Shown piece by piece: positions 23,701 to 35,499 of a DNA stretch of 64,000 nucleotides; the first letter of the stretch is position 1, and every line of letters begins with the position of its first letter. The notes beneath the pieces were generated by a model. The model had not been told where the DNA came from, searched no databases, and saw only the letters and a program-made list of their open reading frames with translations. Made by a program: the position numbers and the translations under genes. The stretch comes from Eumeta japonica (lineage: Eukaryota; Arthropoda; Insecta; Lepidoptera; Psychidae), in contig BGZK01000219.1 in NCBI GenBank assembly GCA_005406025.1, forward strand, positions 248,001 through 312,000, given 5' to 3'.

Positions 23701-24436
23701 CAGATGACTATTATTGTTTACCTAATATCGCAAAATAGCAACCATAAATTAAATTATTTGAAAATTGCAAATATGAATTAATTTCCAATAATTTCTTTGT
23801 GCAAGAATTAGCCACATGAATATTTTTTTACAAACGCAAAATTTATGGAATAACTTTCAAGTATTCATTTTGTGTTATTGTAAATTACATTATGTAAATC
23901 CCACATTCTGATAGACGTTTCTGAGTGACTACACACACAAAGCGGAAAAGGAAACTCGATTTATGTTCGTGCAATCATGACGTCAGTATCGATGAGCATT
24001 GGTTTTTGAGATTAAACTGAATGGCCAAGTGAATAACTTTCCATTCCACGAGCAAATGATTATTTCTATAGCTTAGCAAACAAAACGTACGTTTCAGAAA
24101 CGATTTTCAAAAGTCGATTCCCGTACTGGCACGTCCCTTTACGTTCATTTGTCTATAGATCGTCGTAGCGCACGGAGTCTTGATCCTCTTACTATTAAAG
24201 TTTTCCCGTAGATTTAGAAAACGTTTATAGTAAACGTGAATTTAAATACTTTGAGACTAATAACTTACGTATACAGTAGCGTCATTAAAAAATAAGTCGA
24301 TGGAAGCTATCTGCCAATGGCGCAAATCTATTGTACAAAAAAAAAATAGCAAAAGTAAGCCGTAGCATTGAACAGATAATGTACGAAATGCGTTCTTCTT
24401 TTTAGTGCGACCCGCCGTAAGTGCTCTAGTGACAAA
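23701..24436. other. AT-rich spacer, no gene seen
   Basis: No recognised element. A balanced patch near 24,110-24,180 has no frame of interest. Confidence 0.5.
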
Positions 24437-24730
24437 ATGTGTTCTACTGTCTATTCTTTGAAACGGCAATACCGAAGGTGCACGCCCGAGAGAAAGGGTT
24501 ATCCCTCTCGAGATGTGGAACTTTTCGTATCGACTCCGTTCGACACTCGCGCCGGCATTAACCCGCGGGCGCAGACGGCCGCCGGGCGCGCCCGCGCCGG
24601 CCCGCGGGAAATCTGCCCAATGCATCTGGAAGGCTTTAGGAGACCGTTGTTTGTGTCACGACGAACGGTACTTATCTGAAGCGAAGCGTTACTCAGCTCG
24701 GTGTCGATGGAAGTGTTCGTTTGCAATGTT
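24437..24730. other. CpG-rich island with strong self-complementarity
   Basis: The core 24,550-24,608 is almost pure G+C. CCCGCGGGCGC near 24,562 can pair with GCGCCCGCGGG-like strings around 24,585-24,608. Overlapping frames on both strands (80, 122, 75 and 80 codons) give proline/arginine/alanine-rich translations typical of such DNA. Candidate regulatory island. Confidence 0.5.
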
Positions 24731-26274
24731 GTTATTATTTAGTGATGTTTTCTAATGCTGTGTTCTTATGTCAAAGTTGCTGAAAGATTCACAGTATCGA
24801 TATAATAGATACCGGGTTTTGCATATTAATTATATTGTTTCAGTCTATTATCTGATACAAAAGGACTGGAGGAAGACATTCCCCAGCAATGCGGCCTAAG
24901 TGTGACAACAAGCGCACGCACGCATGCACACACACAGTCGACCAACCGACCAAATTTTTGTATTCGACTTTGCGGCAGATATCTCAACTAAACTAAAAAT
25001 CAATAAGTCAATTTAGATTTCAGTATTTTAGATCGAGTTCGGAACCTTCATTAAGAGAGAGATTGCTTGATGCAGAAAATGTAAAAATTCGTTCTATATC
25101 TCTTAGGGCAAAGCCATAGATATAGCTAATTTTATTAATACCAATATTAAAAAACCTATTAGGGATTTATATGGAAGTTGCCGTTTCCGAATATTGGCTA
25201 CTTTGATCTTAAATACTGCGGACTCGGCGCCAAATTCGAAATTCAAATTATAAAAGCGGAAACTGCGTAAGAACGTTACTTTCGTCCTCAAAAGGCTTTC
25301 AATTACTCTCGAGTCGTCTTCAAACAAGTTATACTTCAAAAAAATACGGTGACGGTCCGCAAAATGACGGTCCTGTTCTTCTACTTAGATTAGAATCATC
25401 GTCGACGAAATGAAGAAGTTATTTGTAAACCCAAGAAATTCGTAGGACCATTAAAAACAGTTAGAAAGTTTCAGGAAAACTGAATCCGTCCAGGAATAAG
25501 CAAACTAAAAGAAAAATCGACAATGTAATCGAACGAGGGCGCTGTTTTTAAAACGTGTTTGTTTGTGTACGTCATAAACTAAACATGGATTTCGATTTGC
25601 AAAATATCTTTGTGTTAGCAATGTTAGACATGTTTAATTTGTCTGTGAAGTTTAAAGTGGATCATTTATTTTGGCTAATGAAAGATCACTAATTGTCCGA
25701 GATAGATCTAGCTTAGCGGCATTTTGTTAGTTTGACGAAGGGTTAGATGAAATGGAAAGTGAAAATAAATTACGGAAGAACTAACATTTAACCAAATACG
25801 TTCGTCGATTATGTACAATACGATTAGAATTCAATTACATCGTACAGCATGGTATTTTCGTTTTGAAGGCAATGCGTAAGTTATATACTGTGAAGTAGCG
25901 GATAAGCTTCTACAAATTACCTAACGCACGTCGATGTTTACAGACCATAGAACTGTGATTCTCACGTTAATCATACTACAAGTGAGTTGTTATCTCTGCA
26001 TATAAAATGTCCGTTCGTTTTTTAAAATCGAAGAAGCATAGAAAGGAACGTTGGATCAAGTACCTAACACATTATCGTACTATAGTTGTGTACTGTTTAT
26101 ACCATTGTGGACGGGTCTATTCCGTACAAACATCTTTTAATATCAAAAAATTGGTTGCCTGTAAAGTCGGTATACGGGCGAAAGTTTTACGTGACAACGA
26201 CTTTGAATGGTAAAATCATTTTAATGTGAATATTCATTCGTATAGTAGGAAGAAGGATGAAATAATAGTAACAA
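24731..26274. other. AT-rich spacer, no gene seen
   Basis: Includes a CA-rich microsatellite-like patch at 24,908-24,940. Frames of 78 and 68 codons (25,103-25,339 minus, 26,007-26,213 plus) are not recognisable. No repeat family is identified. Confidence 0.5.
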
Positions 26275-26336
26275 TTTAAAACATTTATTTATACAAAGAA
26301 TTATATTTAAAACATTAATTTATACAAAGAATCTCG
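26275..26336. repeat. 31-bp tandem duplication
   Basis: TTTAAAACATTTATTTATAC at 26,275 and TTTAAAACATTAATTTATAC at 26,306, each followed by AAAGAAT, give two near-identical 31-bp units. A recent, simple duplication. Confidence 0.88.
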
Positions 26337-26439
26337 CACTGAATTTCATATTAACAAAATTTTATTTTTACCTTTACACATACATACGTATTTATATACA
26401 AATATACATACAATAACTTGCAATACATTTGCAAGCTAT

Positions 26440-26600
26440 GCACTAATTCTCTAGTGCTGCGCGCGCGGCAGACCGATCATAGTTGAGTGGGAGAGAGACG
26501 CAAGGCATTCGGCGGGCCTCTCTCTCGTTCGGTGACTCATCGTAACGTTACCGAGCGTTACACTTTTTCATAAGTGACTCCCAGCCGCAACCTAATTTAA
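26440..26600. other. GC-rich segment with inverted GAGAGA/TCTCTC
   Basis: Contains GCGCGCGCGGC, then GTGGGAGAGAGACGC facing GGCCTCTCTCTCG about 13 nt later, then the palindrome GTAACGTTAC and a second CGTTAC. The compact arrangement suggests a repeat terminus or a regulatory segment. I cannot name a family with confidence. Confidence 0.4.
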
Positions 26601-27125
26601 GACGTTGTCACGTCAAAAATACACTCATCTTTGTACCGGCATGTGTGATGATGATAAGGCAATTATTGATGCCTTCGTGACGGCAAAGCAGCACAGTTAC
26701 CGACATGTTTGCGGTTCGTTTTTTGTGAATGTGTTTACTTTGATAGGGCCAATCTGTACACAACGATCTCACTAATTATCACTTTCGTCCCAGTAGGTCC
26801 TACTCATATTGGGTACATGTTCATTACACATTGCTCTAGCGACAGAAGTAACCATGGCTATGGATCGGAATCATACCGACGACGTGTGCGTTGTTTAATT
26901 CACACTCCGTCTATTATGTTCGTATGGCCCTATCTAGCCACCACCGGCAGGTTGTTAGGCTTGAAGTTGCAGCGAGTAAGTGGGCGTGGCGGGGGTGGGG
27001 CGGGGCGGAGCGGTAGAAGCCCGCCCCCCGCTGCTGCCACAGCACGACAGCCGGTGCGCCGCGGTGACGTGCCGGTGCGCTCGGCCGATGAACGTATCGT
27101 AGGAATGTCGATCGTTTACTAATCA
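26601..27125. other. Balanced DNA ending in a CpG-rich island
   Basis: The island core is 26,975-27,080 (G-rich, with GGCGGGGGTGGGGCGGGG-type sequence). A 137-codon frame (26,709-27,122) runs through it, becoming glycine/arginine/proline-rich in the island. I see no domain and judge it non-coding. Confidence 0.4.
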
Positions 27126-27844
27126 CCGACAAAGGTTGTCAAGTTTGTCGATATCGACTCGGTATAGAACGATTTAAAGAGTCGACAAATCTCATACCAC
27201 ATTATTTTCATAAATAGAGTTATGGAACTCATAAAATGTTTCTATTTTTCAAAACTCTACAATTCCTGCTTTATGACGAACGGATCAAATGATACTCAGT
27301 CAAACTACTATTAATATTATCGGGCTAATCACTGTAATTTTAATTATTCTTTGGTGTAAAGTCTCTTTATTTACATCCGTAAATCCTCGAAAATTTAGAT
27401 GTTAAATGATAGGTATTCCAAAATCTTACAAAAAATTCTTTATAGAAATAAACTCACATATAAAAGTTAACACGAGTTGTGACCTCGGTCAGTTACATGG
27501 ACCTAAATCGCCTATAGCCGTGCACTCTATAAAGGTAATTCAGAAAAGTTGCCTATCTCGCCGAACTCAATTCTTGCTCAAGGAAAATTAGTTTTTTATG
27601 CAGCTTAGTGGTCACTAATTAACAATGCATTCTACTCGATAAATCCGCGTCACAGTCAAGATATATCTATCGGTCGAAGTTACAATTAAAATCGAAAAGG
27701 GTAACATTAACTCATAACGCGTATCTACAATGATGCTACAAAATGACCTACTGAACATTGATACTACAGAATGACGTTATTGCACTCGCATCTAAAAAAC
27801 GGTTGAGCGAAAAAAATATTAGTATCATAATTTGAGTATTGACA
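27126..27844. other. AT-rich spacer, no gene seen
   Basis: No recognised element. Short similar phrases 'gatgctacaaaatgac' and 'gatactacagaatgac' occur 30 bp apart near 27,731-27,776, a weak local duplication. Confidence 0.5.
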
Positions 27845-28200
27845 GACTCAGTCCCTCCCACGACCGCCGCGCCGCTACGGCAATACGACAAACTAAAAGG
27901 TCCACTTTTCGTGAAGGGGTCCGACGAATACGCGGCGGTCGCGGCTCGGACAGGTGACTAAGTAGCACGCATGTGTAAAACCGTATGACCTTTTCCACTA
28001 TTTGTCGACGCTCATGCCTTATTCATGGCCGGCGGCCGACGTCAGTTTTTGCCACATAAATTTCATGTACGCCGTATATAAGTGCGCGGTCGCATACGAC
28101 AGATATTGTAATTGGCGCATGCAGTGGGCGCATTGTCTGTGCGGCGCGAGCGGCGGCGTGGAGTGTGCGCGCGCAGCAAAAACTTAAAACGAGTGCATCG
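27845..28200. other. CpG-rich island with a TATA-like box
   Basis: GC-rich cores at 27,862-27,955 and 28,125-28,180 flank a segment with CATAAATTTCATG and then GTATATAAGTGCGCGG (TATATAAG at 28,075-28,082). The layout of a TATA-like box inside CpG-rich DNA could be a promoter, but no downstream gene is visible. A 61-codon frame (28,002-28,187) has no recognisable content. No initiator matching the arthropod TCAGT consensus is obvious at the right spacing. Confidence 0.4.
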
Positions 28201-28684
28201 CTAAGGGAGCTTTAATAGATTGAATGTTTTTGTTGGAAGGGGATCTCCATAGTCGCGCGGCGTGACTGCCGTGTTGGATATCTATTCGAAGTTTAGTCAG
28301 GACGAGACATCGTGAATAGAGATATCATGCTGTTTTGTTGATGTCACAAGTCGTCTGCACATCTCATGAAAACTCTAAACCATCATCACCAAGCATCATC
28401 GAAAATGAACACTGTCTTATATGCTATACACTACACTTCACATGTGCATATACAGGGTTGCTTTGCATTTTAAGTGCAAATGAGTGTATTTACAGTCATC
28501 ATTTGAATTTAAATCAAATTTGATTTTTCCATTGAAATTTACACTCGATTTCACGAATAAAACATAACATTCACAATAACAATTTTCATAAGCGCGTTGG
28601 ACGAATTTATCAATAGACGTTTATTTTAACATTCATTAATGTAAAAAAAAATTAGTACAATGTAACCTTAATAAAAATCTATCC
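28201..28684. other. AT-rich spacer, no gene seen
   Basis: No recognised element. A balanced stretch lies at 28,240-28,300. Confidence 0.5.
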
Positions 28685-28800
28685 AGCGAACTAGACACCA
28701 TTCTCGGAGTCGGGTCGTGAAGATAGTGCTGCCGGTCCACGGTCGAAGCGTTCGCGAACGAAGGACATTGTTCGGCGTGGATGTCAATTACAGATAATGA
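28685..28800. other. Small GC-rich block with a 12-bp palindrome
   Basis: CGTTCGCGAACG at 28,749-28,760 is a perfect palindrome within about 115 bp of elevated GC. No frame or repeat assignment. Confidence 0.4.
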
Positions 28801-29679
28801 CGGGGAGACAGACAGTCAAACGGCTCGAAATATAACTATTAGCTAAGGTAATTCTGGATGAAGCGAAATAGTAAAATACAATTATACCTAAGCACCAAGA
28901 CAGAGAATCGATAAGTCAAATTTCCTCTGTTCTTGCGATACACCGTTTCAGAATCGGGATACTTCAGGATAAGCATTAATACTTCAGAGCAAGTTTTGCC
29001 TTGCCTCGTATTTTAAGAGTGTCATAAATAAAAAAACATAAGTGTTAAGAAATAACTTAGGTGTTCATCCGCATATTAATTTGTCACATGTTTTGACGTT
29101 TGCAGTAGATATAGTTAGTGACTGCCCAATATAAGTCAAAATGCGAAACTTAAATTCGAAGCAACTAGAGTGATTATGAAAATCAAACAATATCGAAACT
29201 GTTGCAAAAACAGGGCGTACGATGGGAATGGCAAACAAGGATAAGAATTATCCAGTATTAAAAAAAATACAACGAATATTATGTAGTAACTATACTCTTT
29301 GATTTTAATGAACCGATTGAAGCCTTTTTAAATTAAAAAAAAATCAAAGTCAAACTTATGCGCCTCGAAAATTCTGTAACATACTAAATTTAAAATAAAA
29401 TTGGACCTGGTCTTTGGTAATTTACAAAATTTTTGTGAGCAGATTCAAGAAATTTACATATTTAGCTTTTTTCCTTCGATGACTGTAAACGCTTGAAACC
29501 CAATTTTATTAATCCTGATCATGGTGAATGTTATTAAAAACATTTCAAATACTTTCATCACAAATGGGTACGGTTAAATACGAGAAAACGAGCTTTCCGC
29601 TCGCAACTTCATCCTCGTGAATGTATTCCTTCATGTTTTATATTGTTCAATTTTCCCATAAATACCAATCTCCGGTTTC
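28801..29679. other. AT-rich spacer, no gene seen
   Basis: No recognised element. The last 100 bp leads into the 6-bp-periodic repeat and may belong to its element. Confidence 0.5.
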
Positions 29680-30000
29680 AATCCTAGTCCCGGCATTCTT
29701 TAAGGCTTCAATTTTGGTTGCGCTCTTGATTCTAATCCCGTTCTTACAATCAACATCGATCCCGATGTCGTTCTCAATGCCGTTTCCGATCTTGACTCTC
29801 GATTCTGCTCCCCGTTCTGCTTTCAATTTCGATATCGTCTCCGTTCACGGTTTTGATTCGGAAGAACTCGTAGAAAATGCTTGAATCAAAATAAAATATA
29901 GCTATATTACTTGAGTTTAATAATAATAGTTTCGTATGAATTAAAGAATTTCTAGAATCGATCGATTTAGTTTAATAGTATAAATACGCAGACAAAGTCG
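29680..30000 (+). mobile_element. 6-bp-periodic repeat family, copy 1
   Basis: At about 29,690-29,860 the plus strand is pyrimidine-rich with a loose 6-bp period (CCCGAT, GTCGTT, CTCAAT, GCCGTT, TCCGAT and similar). The following 29,941-30,000 segment (AATTTCTAGAATCGATCGAT, then TTTAATAGTATAAATACG) resembles the flank of copy 3 at 39,475-39,540 (AATTTTTAGAATCGGTTGAG, then TTCAATAGTAGAAATACG). Shared flanks imply a dispersed transposon carrying the array. An 87-codon frame crosses it only because of the period. The class is unknown. Confidence 0.55.
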
Positions 30001-31094
30001 GAATACAAATTAGTAGATATAATAAAAAGACACACGTTTTCTAATGCAACGTTGTGTCGAAATTTCATATACAATCGAGTGACTGTTTTTGAGTTTTGTG
30101 ACCACAAATATATGGAAATTGAATTTTTATATATACAGCGTATCAATTTTTAACACGTTTAGCATTTTTAGAAATAAAACGATAAATCAAATGAAACGAA
30201 TTAAAGTACGCAAAAACTATGAGTGTTGAAATGCATCACATTTTAATTCAATTGTTAATTTTGTGTTAGGATTCAAATTAATCAAATTGTTATCCAAAAA
30301 AAAAAAAAAAAATTAAACAATGCTACGGAGGAAGTCATAAAAGTTACTCTAATACTTTATAAGCTAATTGTTTTGTGTAATTTGATAAAGAAAATGGTAA
30401 TTATCTATTTACAAATTTCTTACGAAGTAAATTTCTGCCATTCAGCTGTAATAGTGAGTAATATATGCGTTTTCCGGTTACATATTCTGACGTGTAGCAT
30501 AACATGTGAATAATAAATAAAATAAAAATACAATTAAATATAATTAAATACAAAAACATTTAGATTCAGTATTCGATTGTAGAATAGGCTTCATTTTCAT
30601 ACCATTTTAAATCAATCAGCCATCAAAACGTTTGACTCGGGAACTTAACTACTTAACTTATTTATTAGCTATTAAAATGAATTTATATTTTCATTTGTAG
30701 TCAGATATTAGTTTCTATATAGTCTTATGCAGTTTGAAATTCATGATATTTCGGGGAGGGAGCAATCAGGCACCCGACATCGTTTAACTGGAAAAAGTTA
30801 TTTCTAATTGTTGCACCTTAAAAAATAGTTACATGTCGTAACCTATTACAAAAAGACGTTTCCTTTTCCTATCTTTCACTTCGATTGCGCTATCATAATT
30901 ATCATTACGCTAGTAAACGTCAATCTTAACTATGAAAAATACTAAACAAGTTTACCTTTTTTGCATTACTTTCACGCTTGAACTGAAATTTGCAGTTGAA
31001 GTGAAGATTGGCATGGATATAATTAATATCACATAGAGTGATAACATACCATAAAGTATCCCATGACGCCACATAGGTCACTGTCTTTATTCTA
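30001..31094. other. AT-rich spacer with an A-run
   Basis: An A-run of about 18 lies at 30,296-30,313 and could be an old retrotransposon tail. No coding frame or repeat is recognised. Confidence 0.5.
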
Positions 31095-31235
31095 AGCAAG
31101 AACGGGACCAAGATTAGGACCGAAAACTAAACTGTAGTAGACACCTAGAGCGTGACCGGAAATCGAACCGTAAATGGACGCTGGATGGAATTAGAAACGG
31201 CACTGAGGTCATCACGAAACCGAAGACAATATTAG
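31095..31235 (-). mobile_element. 6-bp-periodic repeat family, copy 2 (minus strand)
   Basis: The plus strand is purine-rich here (GAACGGGACCAAGATTAGGA, then CGTGACCGGAAATCGAACCG). On the minus strand this gives the same loose YYCGWT period as copies 1, 3 and 4. The flanking sequence does not clearly match the other copies, so this is the least secure member. Confidence 0.45.
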
Positions 31236-31679
31236 GTTGAGATGTATACAAGATATGAATTGCTATTACGAGAAGTGCTCCACAACAAAATCGGAAGAAT
31301 GAGAAACTCATGCGACTTCTACAACATGTGCAAGATATCGCAATAGCTGTGATAGGAGACGGTCGGGCGGCTGTGGAAAGCTGCGTGTATAGAACCCGTA
31401 CAGAGCAACAACATCGCTTATAAATCTTCTTTAAAAATTGCAGCGGAATTATAGTTTGTCGATATCTTATGTCTGAACGTCACAGTACATCTAACAGGCA
31501 GTCAGACGTACTGTGACGTCGAGCGTATTCGGAGGCGAACTCAATAGTCATGAAGAAAGAGAAGAGAATTTTGTAATTACTCTGTTTCTCGTATCTCAGA
31601 ATACAAAAAAAAAAGGGAAAAGAGAGAATTTACAAAATAGACTTTGCAGAAAAATGAATTCACCGTTGGAGAGCTCCAT
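31236..31679. other. Spacer, no gene seen apart from the hairpin
   Basis: Mixed composition. Apart from the hairpin at 31,477-31,519 nothing is recognised. Confidence 0.45.
31477..31519. repeat. Hairpin with perfect 12-bp arms
   Basis: ACGTCACAGTAC (31,477-31,488) pairs exactly with GTACTGTGACGT (31,508-31,519) around a 19-nt loop. The arms contain ACGTCA/TGACGT, the core recognised by CREB-type bZIP proteins, so two such sites face each other. It could be a chance palindrome, a binding-site pair or a small structured RNA. Confidence 0.75.
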
Positions 31680-31960
31680 TTAAATTTCAAAGGTCAATCC
31701 GGCGCCAAACGAGAGAGGACACGACGTGTAATAGGTGTGCAGAGCGGCTAGGGCGCAGATTTAGTGGGGCCCTCGGAGGGTCGGCCGATAGCCCTGGGCC
31801 TCGCCGCGGCCGAGCACTTGTCCGCGGCCGGCCGCTGTTTACATCCCGCGAACACTATAATTGGACCGGAGCGGTCCCGTCTGGCCGTCCGGTGATTTAT
31901 TCCTACAGATCCCGCGGCGCCGCGTGCGTATGTTTGTACGTACTACACGATACACGAAGC
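31680..31960. other. CpG-rich island
   Basis: Core at 31,760-31,930 with GCCGCGGCCGAG, CCGCGGCCGGCCGC and CCCGCGGCGCCGCG. No coding frame of note. Followed by AT-rich DNA. Candidate conserved non-coding element. Confidence 0.48.
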
Positions 31961-32329
31961 TCATACGGTTGCCGGTATAGACTATAGTGATGCGTCGGAT
32001 GTTATCGATGAATTTTCAATTGATTCGGCTTTACATTTGAGTCTACGACGCTATTAAGATATTGTCGACGGGCACCATTATTTAAACAATAATACGCTTT
32101 CGAGCTTTCTATGCTTTTGAGAAAAGTATACAAAATAGTTTAAATGCCTGCGTAGGTTCCACCTTTGACGACCGATCGAAACACAATTAATTCGTTTTTT
32201 GCCCACTGTTAATATTATACATAGAAACAAAAGTGAGACTATTTCCAGAGTAGATCAAAAGCTTTCGGGTCCGACTCTACTTACGCGCGTACCGTCTCTT
32301 CTAAATACTTCCCTCTCCGTGGTACCAAA
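31961..32329. other. Spacer, no gene seen
   Basis: Balanced to AT-rich; nothing recognisable. Confidence 0.5.
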
Positions 32330-33000
32330 CAGTTACACACCATTGCCGGTTCTCCTCGCTCGTGTAATATAATCGTTAGCGCGGAGGCTTCGCGGGACGT
32401 GTCCGCGTATCTCGCGAATTTCTAATTTATAGTGCGCGATAGCGGCGGCGCGCGCGTCGCCCGCCGCCCGCCACTAAATTGCGCAAGAATCTAATCTCGC
32501 GCGGTGCTATCGCGGCGCCTTTGGCAGCGCGATGCAGTCCGCGCCGCCGCCGACGCCGCCGAGATACGGGACCCGGCGATACAATAATAAGCTAAATGTT
32601 TGCGTTAGACGATGATAGAGAACAGTGTTTTCGTGTAGATCGGCGTACGCAGCGAGCGAGCGCGCGGACCGCGAGCAGCGAGAGCTCCGTATTGAACAAA
32701 CTGACTGCATTGATATCAGAAATAAATCCCTTTACACCTTTATACTCTATAAACGAGGAATTTTCGCCGAAAAACAAATGCGTATTTTTTGCGGAAGCAG
32801 TTTTAACGACTGATGAAATTTCTTATTTAAATAATATTTCATTTTACAAGTTTATACAGTTAAGTGACATTTTTGAGAAAATTGTTTTAATTTCTTGTCA
32901 AAAGCTATTTCGTAGAATATTAAGGTACCAACACGTTCAGATTGCGTCATTATATTGGATTGCACTAAACTTGAGTCATTCTTCTACTAATGCTTCATAA
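32330..33000 (+). other. CpG-rich island followed by a 134-codon open frame
   Basis: The island (32,380-32,680) contains GCGGCGGCGCGCGCGTCGCC and CGCGCCGCCGCCGACGCCGCC strings. A plus-strand frame starts in it at 32,596 and stays open to 33,000, its last 100 codons in AT-rich DNA where stops should be frequent. The translation begins acidic/arginine-rich and continues with a mixed hydrophobic stretch. I recognise no domain. A first exon beside a CpG island is conceivable, but chance is more likely. Confidence 0.25.
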
Positions 33001-33009
33001 ACTTATCTA

Positions 33010-33716
33010 TTTTAAAAAAACCGGCCAAGTGCGAGTCGAACTCGCGCACGAAGAGTTCCGTACCATTATGTATAACAATGGTAGCGGAATTTTATTTGTT
33101 AAATACCTATTGAAATTAAATTTGAGTTTGGTGGCTCCGTGGCTAAAGAAACATAACCCATTCAGCCAAATTGATAAAAATTGGTAGGTTAGCTAATTAT
33201 TATGTTTCGATTCACGAAACTTCGTGAAAGTCACTGCAGTGGTCAGTCAGTGTTGTCATACTCATAGACACTCATTTCATAATTTGCGTATTCGATGTTT
33301 CGAATAAAAAACATCGATATATATTCGATATTGAAATATTATCAATATATCGATTCAAAACGATTCATCGTTACTATACAATACATCTATGTGTATCGTC
33401 CACCTCTAAAGTGAATATATAACTAAATATTCTGTGAATATTTCAAGCGTCTACCTGTTGCCGTTATCAATATCGAGCCAAAACGAGCAAAAAAATCACG
33501 TTTGTTGTATAGGAGCCCCCTTAAATATTTATTTTATTCGGTTTTTTGGTTTTTTTTTATTATAGGGGCAACAGAAATACAGTATCTGTGAAAATTTCAA
33601 CTATTTGACTATCACGGTTCATGAGATACAGACTGGTGACAGACGGACGGACGGACGGACAGCGGAGTCTTAGTAATAGGGTCCCGTTTTTTACACTTTG
33701 GGTACGGAACCCTAAA
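33010..33716 (+). mobile_element. Common lepidopteran dispersed repeat, probably with a nested insertion
   Basis: It begins CCGGCCAAGTGCGAGTCGAA and ends GGGTACGGAACCCTAAAAA. Near the ends GAGTTCCGTACC and GGTACGGAACCC form an inverted pair. The right part shows ATCACGTTTGTTGTATAGGA, CATGAGATACAGACTGGTGA, a GACG tetranucleotide run at 33,643-33,661 and GAGTCTTAGTAATAGGGTCC, in the order usual for this abundant repeat. From my memory of the family the left end should join directly to the ATCACGTTTG part, so 33,085-33,480 looks like inserted DNA, including an AT-palindromic stretch at 33,310-33,356. The repeat class is uncertain. Confidence 0.75.
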
Positions 33717-34989
33717 AAGAACATTAATTTAAGGTTCTAGCATTTATAAACAATATTGGCCACTTATTTGGTTGTTAAAAGTTGAAATAGATATGGTCTG
33801 AATAACGATTTTTAATTTATCGTGTAATTAACCTTACGCTTAAATTTCAACTAATTTTAATGAGTCGAACATTTATAAGATATATATTTAAATCAATATT
33901 AATTACTCAATAGCGGATGGCATTACCCTATATCGTTAGTGTAATTTTAATAGTATGCTCAAATGTTAATGCATTATATTATTACCTACTCAACAACCGA
34001 TGGCACTACACGACAGCGTCACTGAACACTAGAGGTACGTACATTTAAAGAAGCAACAATGTGTGTTACGATCGATTCCAACGATAACGATCTGGATACA
34101 GAACTTCTCAATGGCAAAAGATCGATCAAGCTAGGTCTAATCACTGGCAAAGCTAGATATCTCACCATACATTAAGAGCAATTCCTGTACAACTCCACGT
34201 TAACGGCTTCCCGAGACATCAAGTGGATATGCAGCTTTTTTACGATGAGGTATATGAAATTCGTTCATCGAACAATAAGGTTGTAACATACCTTGTATTG
34301 AAAGTCGAGATAGATTTTCCAATGAGACACACTTGACTTAATGCAACGCTGTCCCAACAAAATCAAACCAACGGACACTGCTTTAATATTTAAGTATCGA
34401 GACATTAGGTGTCGATATATCGAGTGCCGTTGAGTGTATTTTGTCGATGTCGATGTTCTATTTAGCATTTGATTACAGCAGAGGGTAAATCGAATATGTT
34501 CAACAGAACGCGCCAAATCCAACTACCGTCTTCAACTACATAAGTCGCAGGTGTACATGAATGGCTTTCATCTCACATGTAGGGCACATTACATTGGGGC
34601 CCTCAATATCGACTCATTAAATTTACAACCCTAAAGTGTTTGAATAGGCCATAACCCACTGATCTACGGTACACTTGTAAAATAGTAACTTCAAATTTTA
34701 CTTATTGCTTACTTATGAGATTATTTAAGCTAAAATAAAAATGATTTGGCGTCTTAGTACCTCTTCTACCATCACCTCTCTCTTCCACCACCACTGCGAT
34801 TACTTTTTTTTAATGGGTTTTGGCCCAAACAACCGTTAGAAGAAAGATGTGGAACGCAAATTTTATTTTAAAAGAGACTTTTTGTTAAATGCTAGCTTAA
34901 AAGGAAATGATGGAAGAGGCTCTTAAAGTAGAAGAGATGAAAGTACACGTTTTAAAATTTTACAACAATAAGTCATTTAAAATCATTAT
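33717..34989. other. AT-rich spacer, no gene seen
   Basis: The phrase ACTCAATAGCGGATGGCATTAC near 33,905 recurs diverged as ACTCAACAACCGATGGCACTAC near 33,989, a weak duplication about 83 bp apart. An 85-codon minus frame (34,265-34,522) is unrecognised. Confidence 0.5.
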
Positions 34990-35310
34990 AATAACGTACA
35001 TCTATGCTAGTATTCCAAAAATATCTAGATATTGCTGAACACCAGGTGATGGATACGTTGTTAGCGCGTTTGCCTTTGAATCGAAAAGTACCGAGTATAA
35101 AGCCTAACTACGGAAGAATTTACCGACGAATTTTAAACTTAAAACAAAACGCTCGCTCCATACTTTACAGAGCATCTGGTATCGGTCGCGGAATGTGGTC
35201 GAGGACATCGTCACCGCATTGGTCACAACGGTCATTAGTGGAACCCAACCTGGGCTACCCCAGCGTGAACGAATTAAAGTTGGAAAAACCCCCGTATTTG
35301 AAATAATTAT
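34990..35310. other. Balanced-GC block open on both strands
   Basis: A 100-codon plus frame (35,004-35,306) and a 91-codon minus frame (35,104-35,379) overlap. Neither translation resembles a known family. The block may be a conserved non-coding element or a decayed coding relic. Confidence 0.3.
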
Positions 35311-35499
35311 ATTATAGAGAGATATATCTATACAGTGGAGAACATAAATCTGGCACAGCAAGCACCAAATAAATACCAATTATAAACTATCAATAAAATT
35401 AAAGCCAATATCAAGCATTAACGATTACGTGCCCATTAAACTCATACAAAAGTAATACATTTCAATACTTTCACAGTTATCAACATTAAAGATAAAGAA

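Noticed and set aside
24257..24730. Overlapping frames on both strands over the 24.5-kb island as a gene
   Set aside because: Arginine/proline/alanine-rich translations in several phases at once are what CpG-rich DNA gives without coding; no domain is visible.
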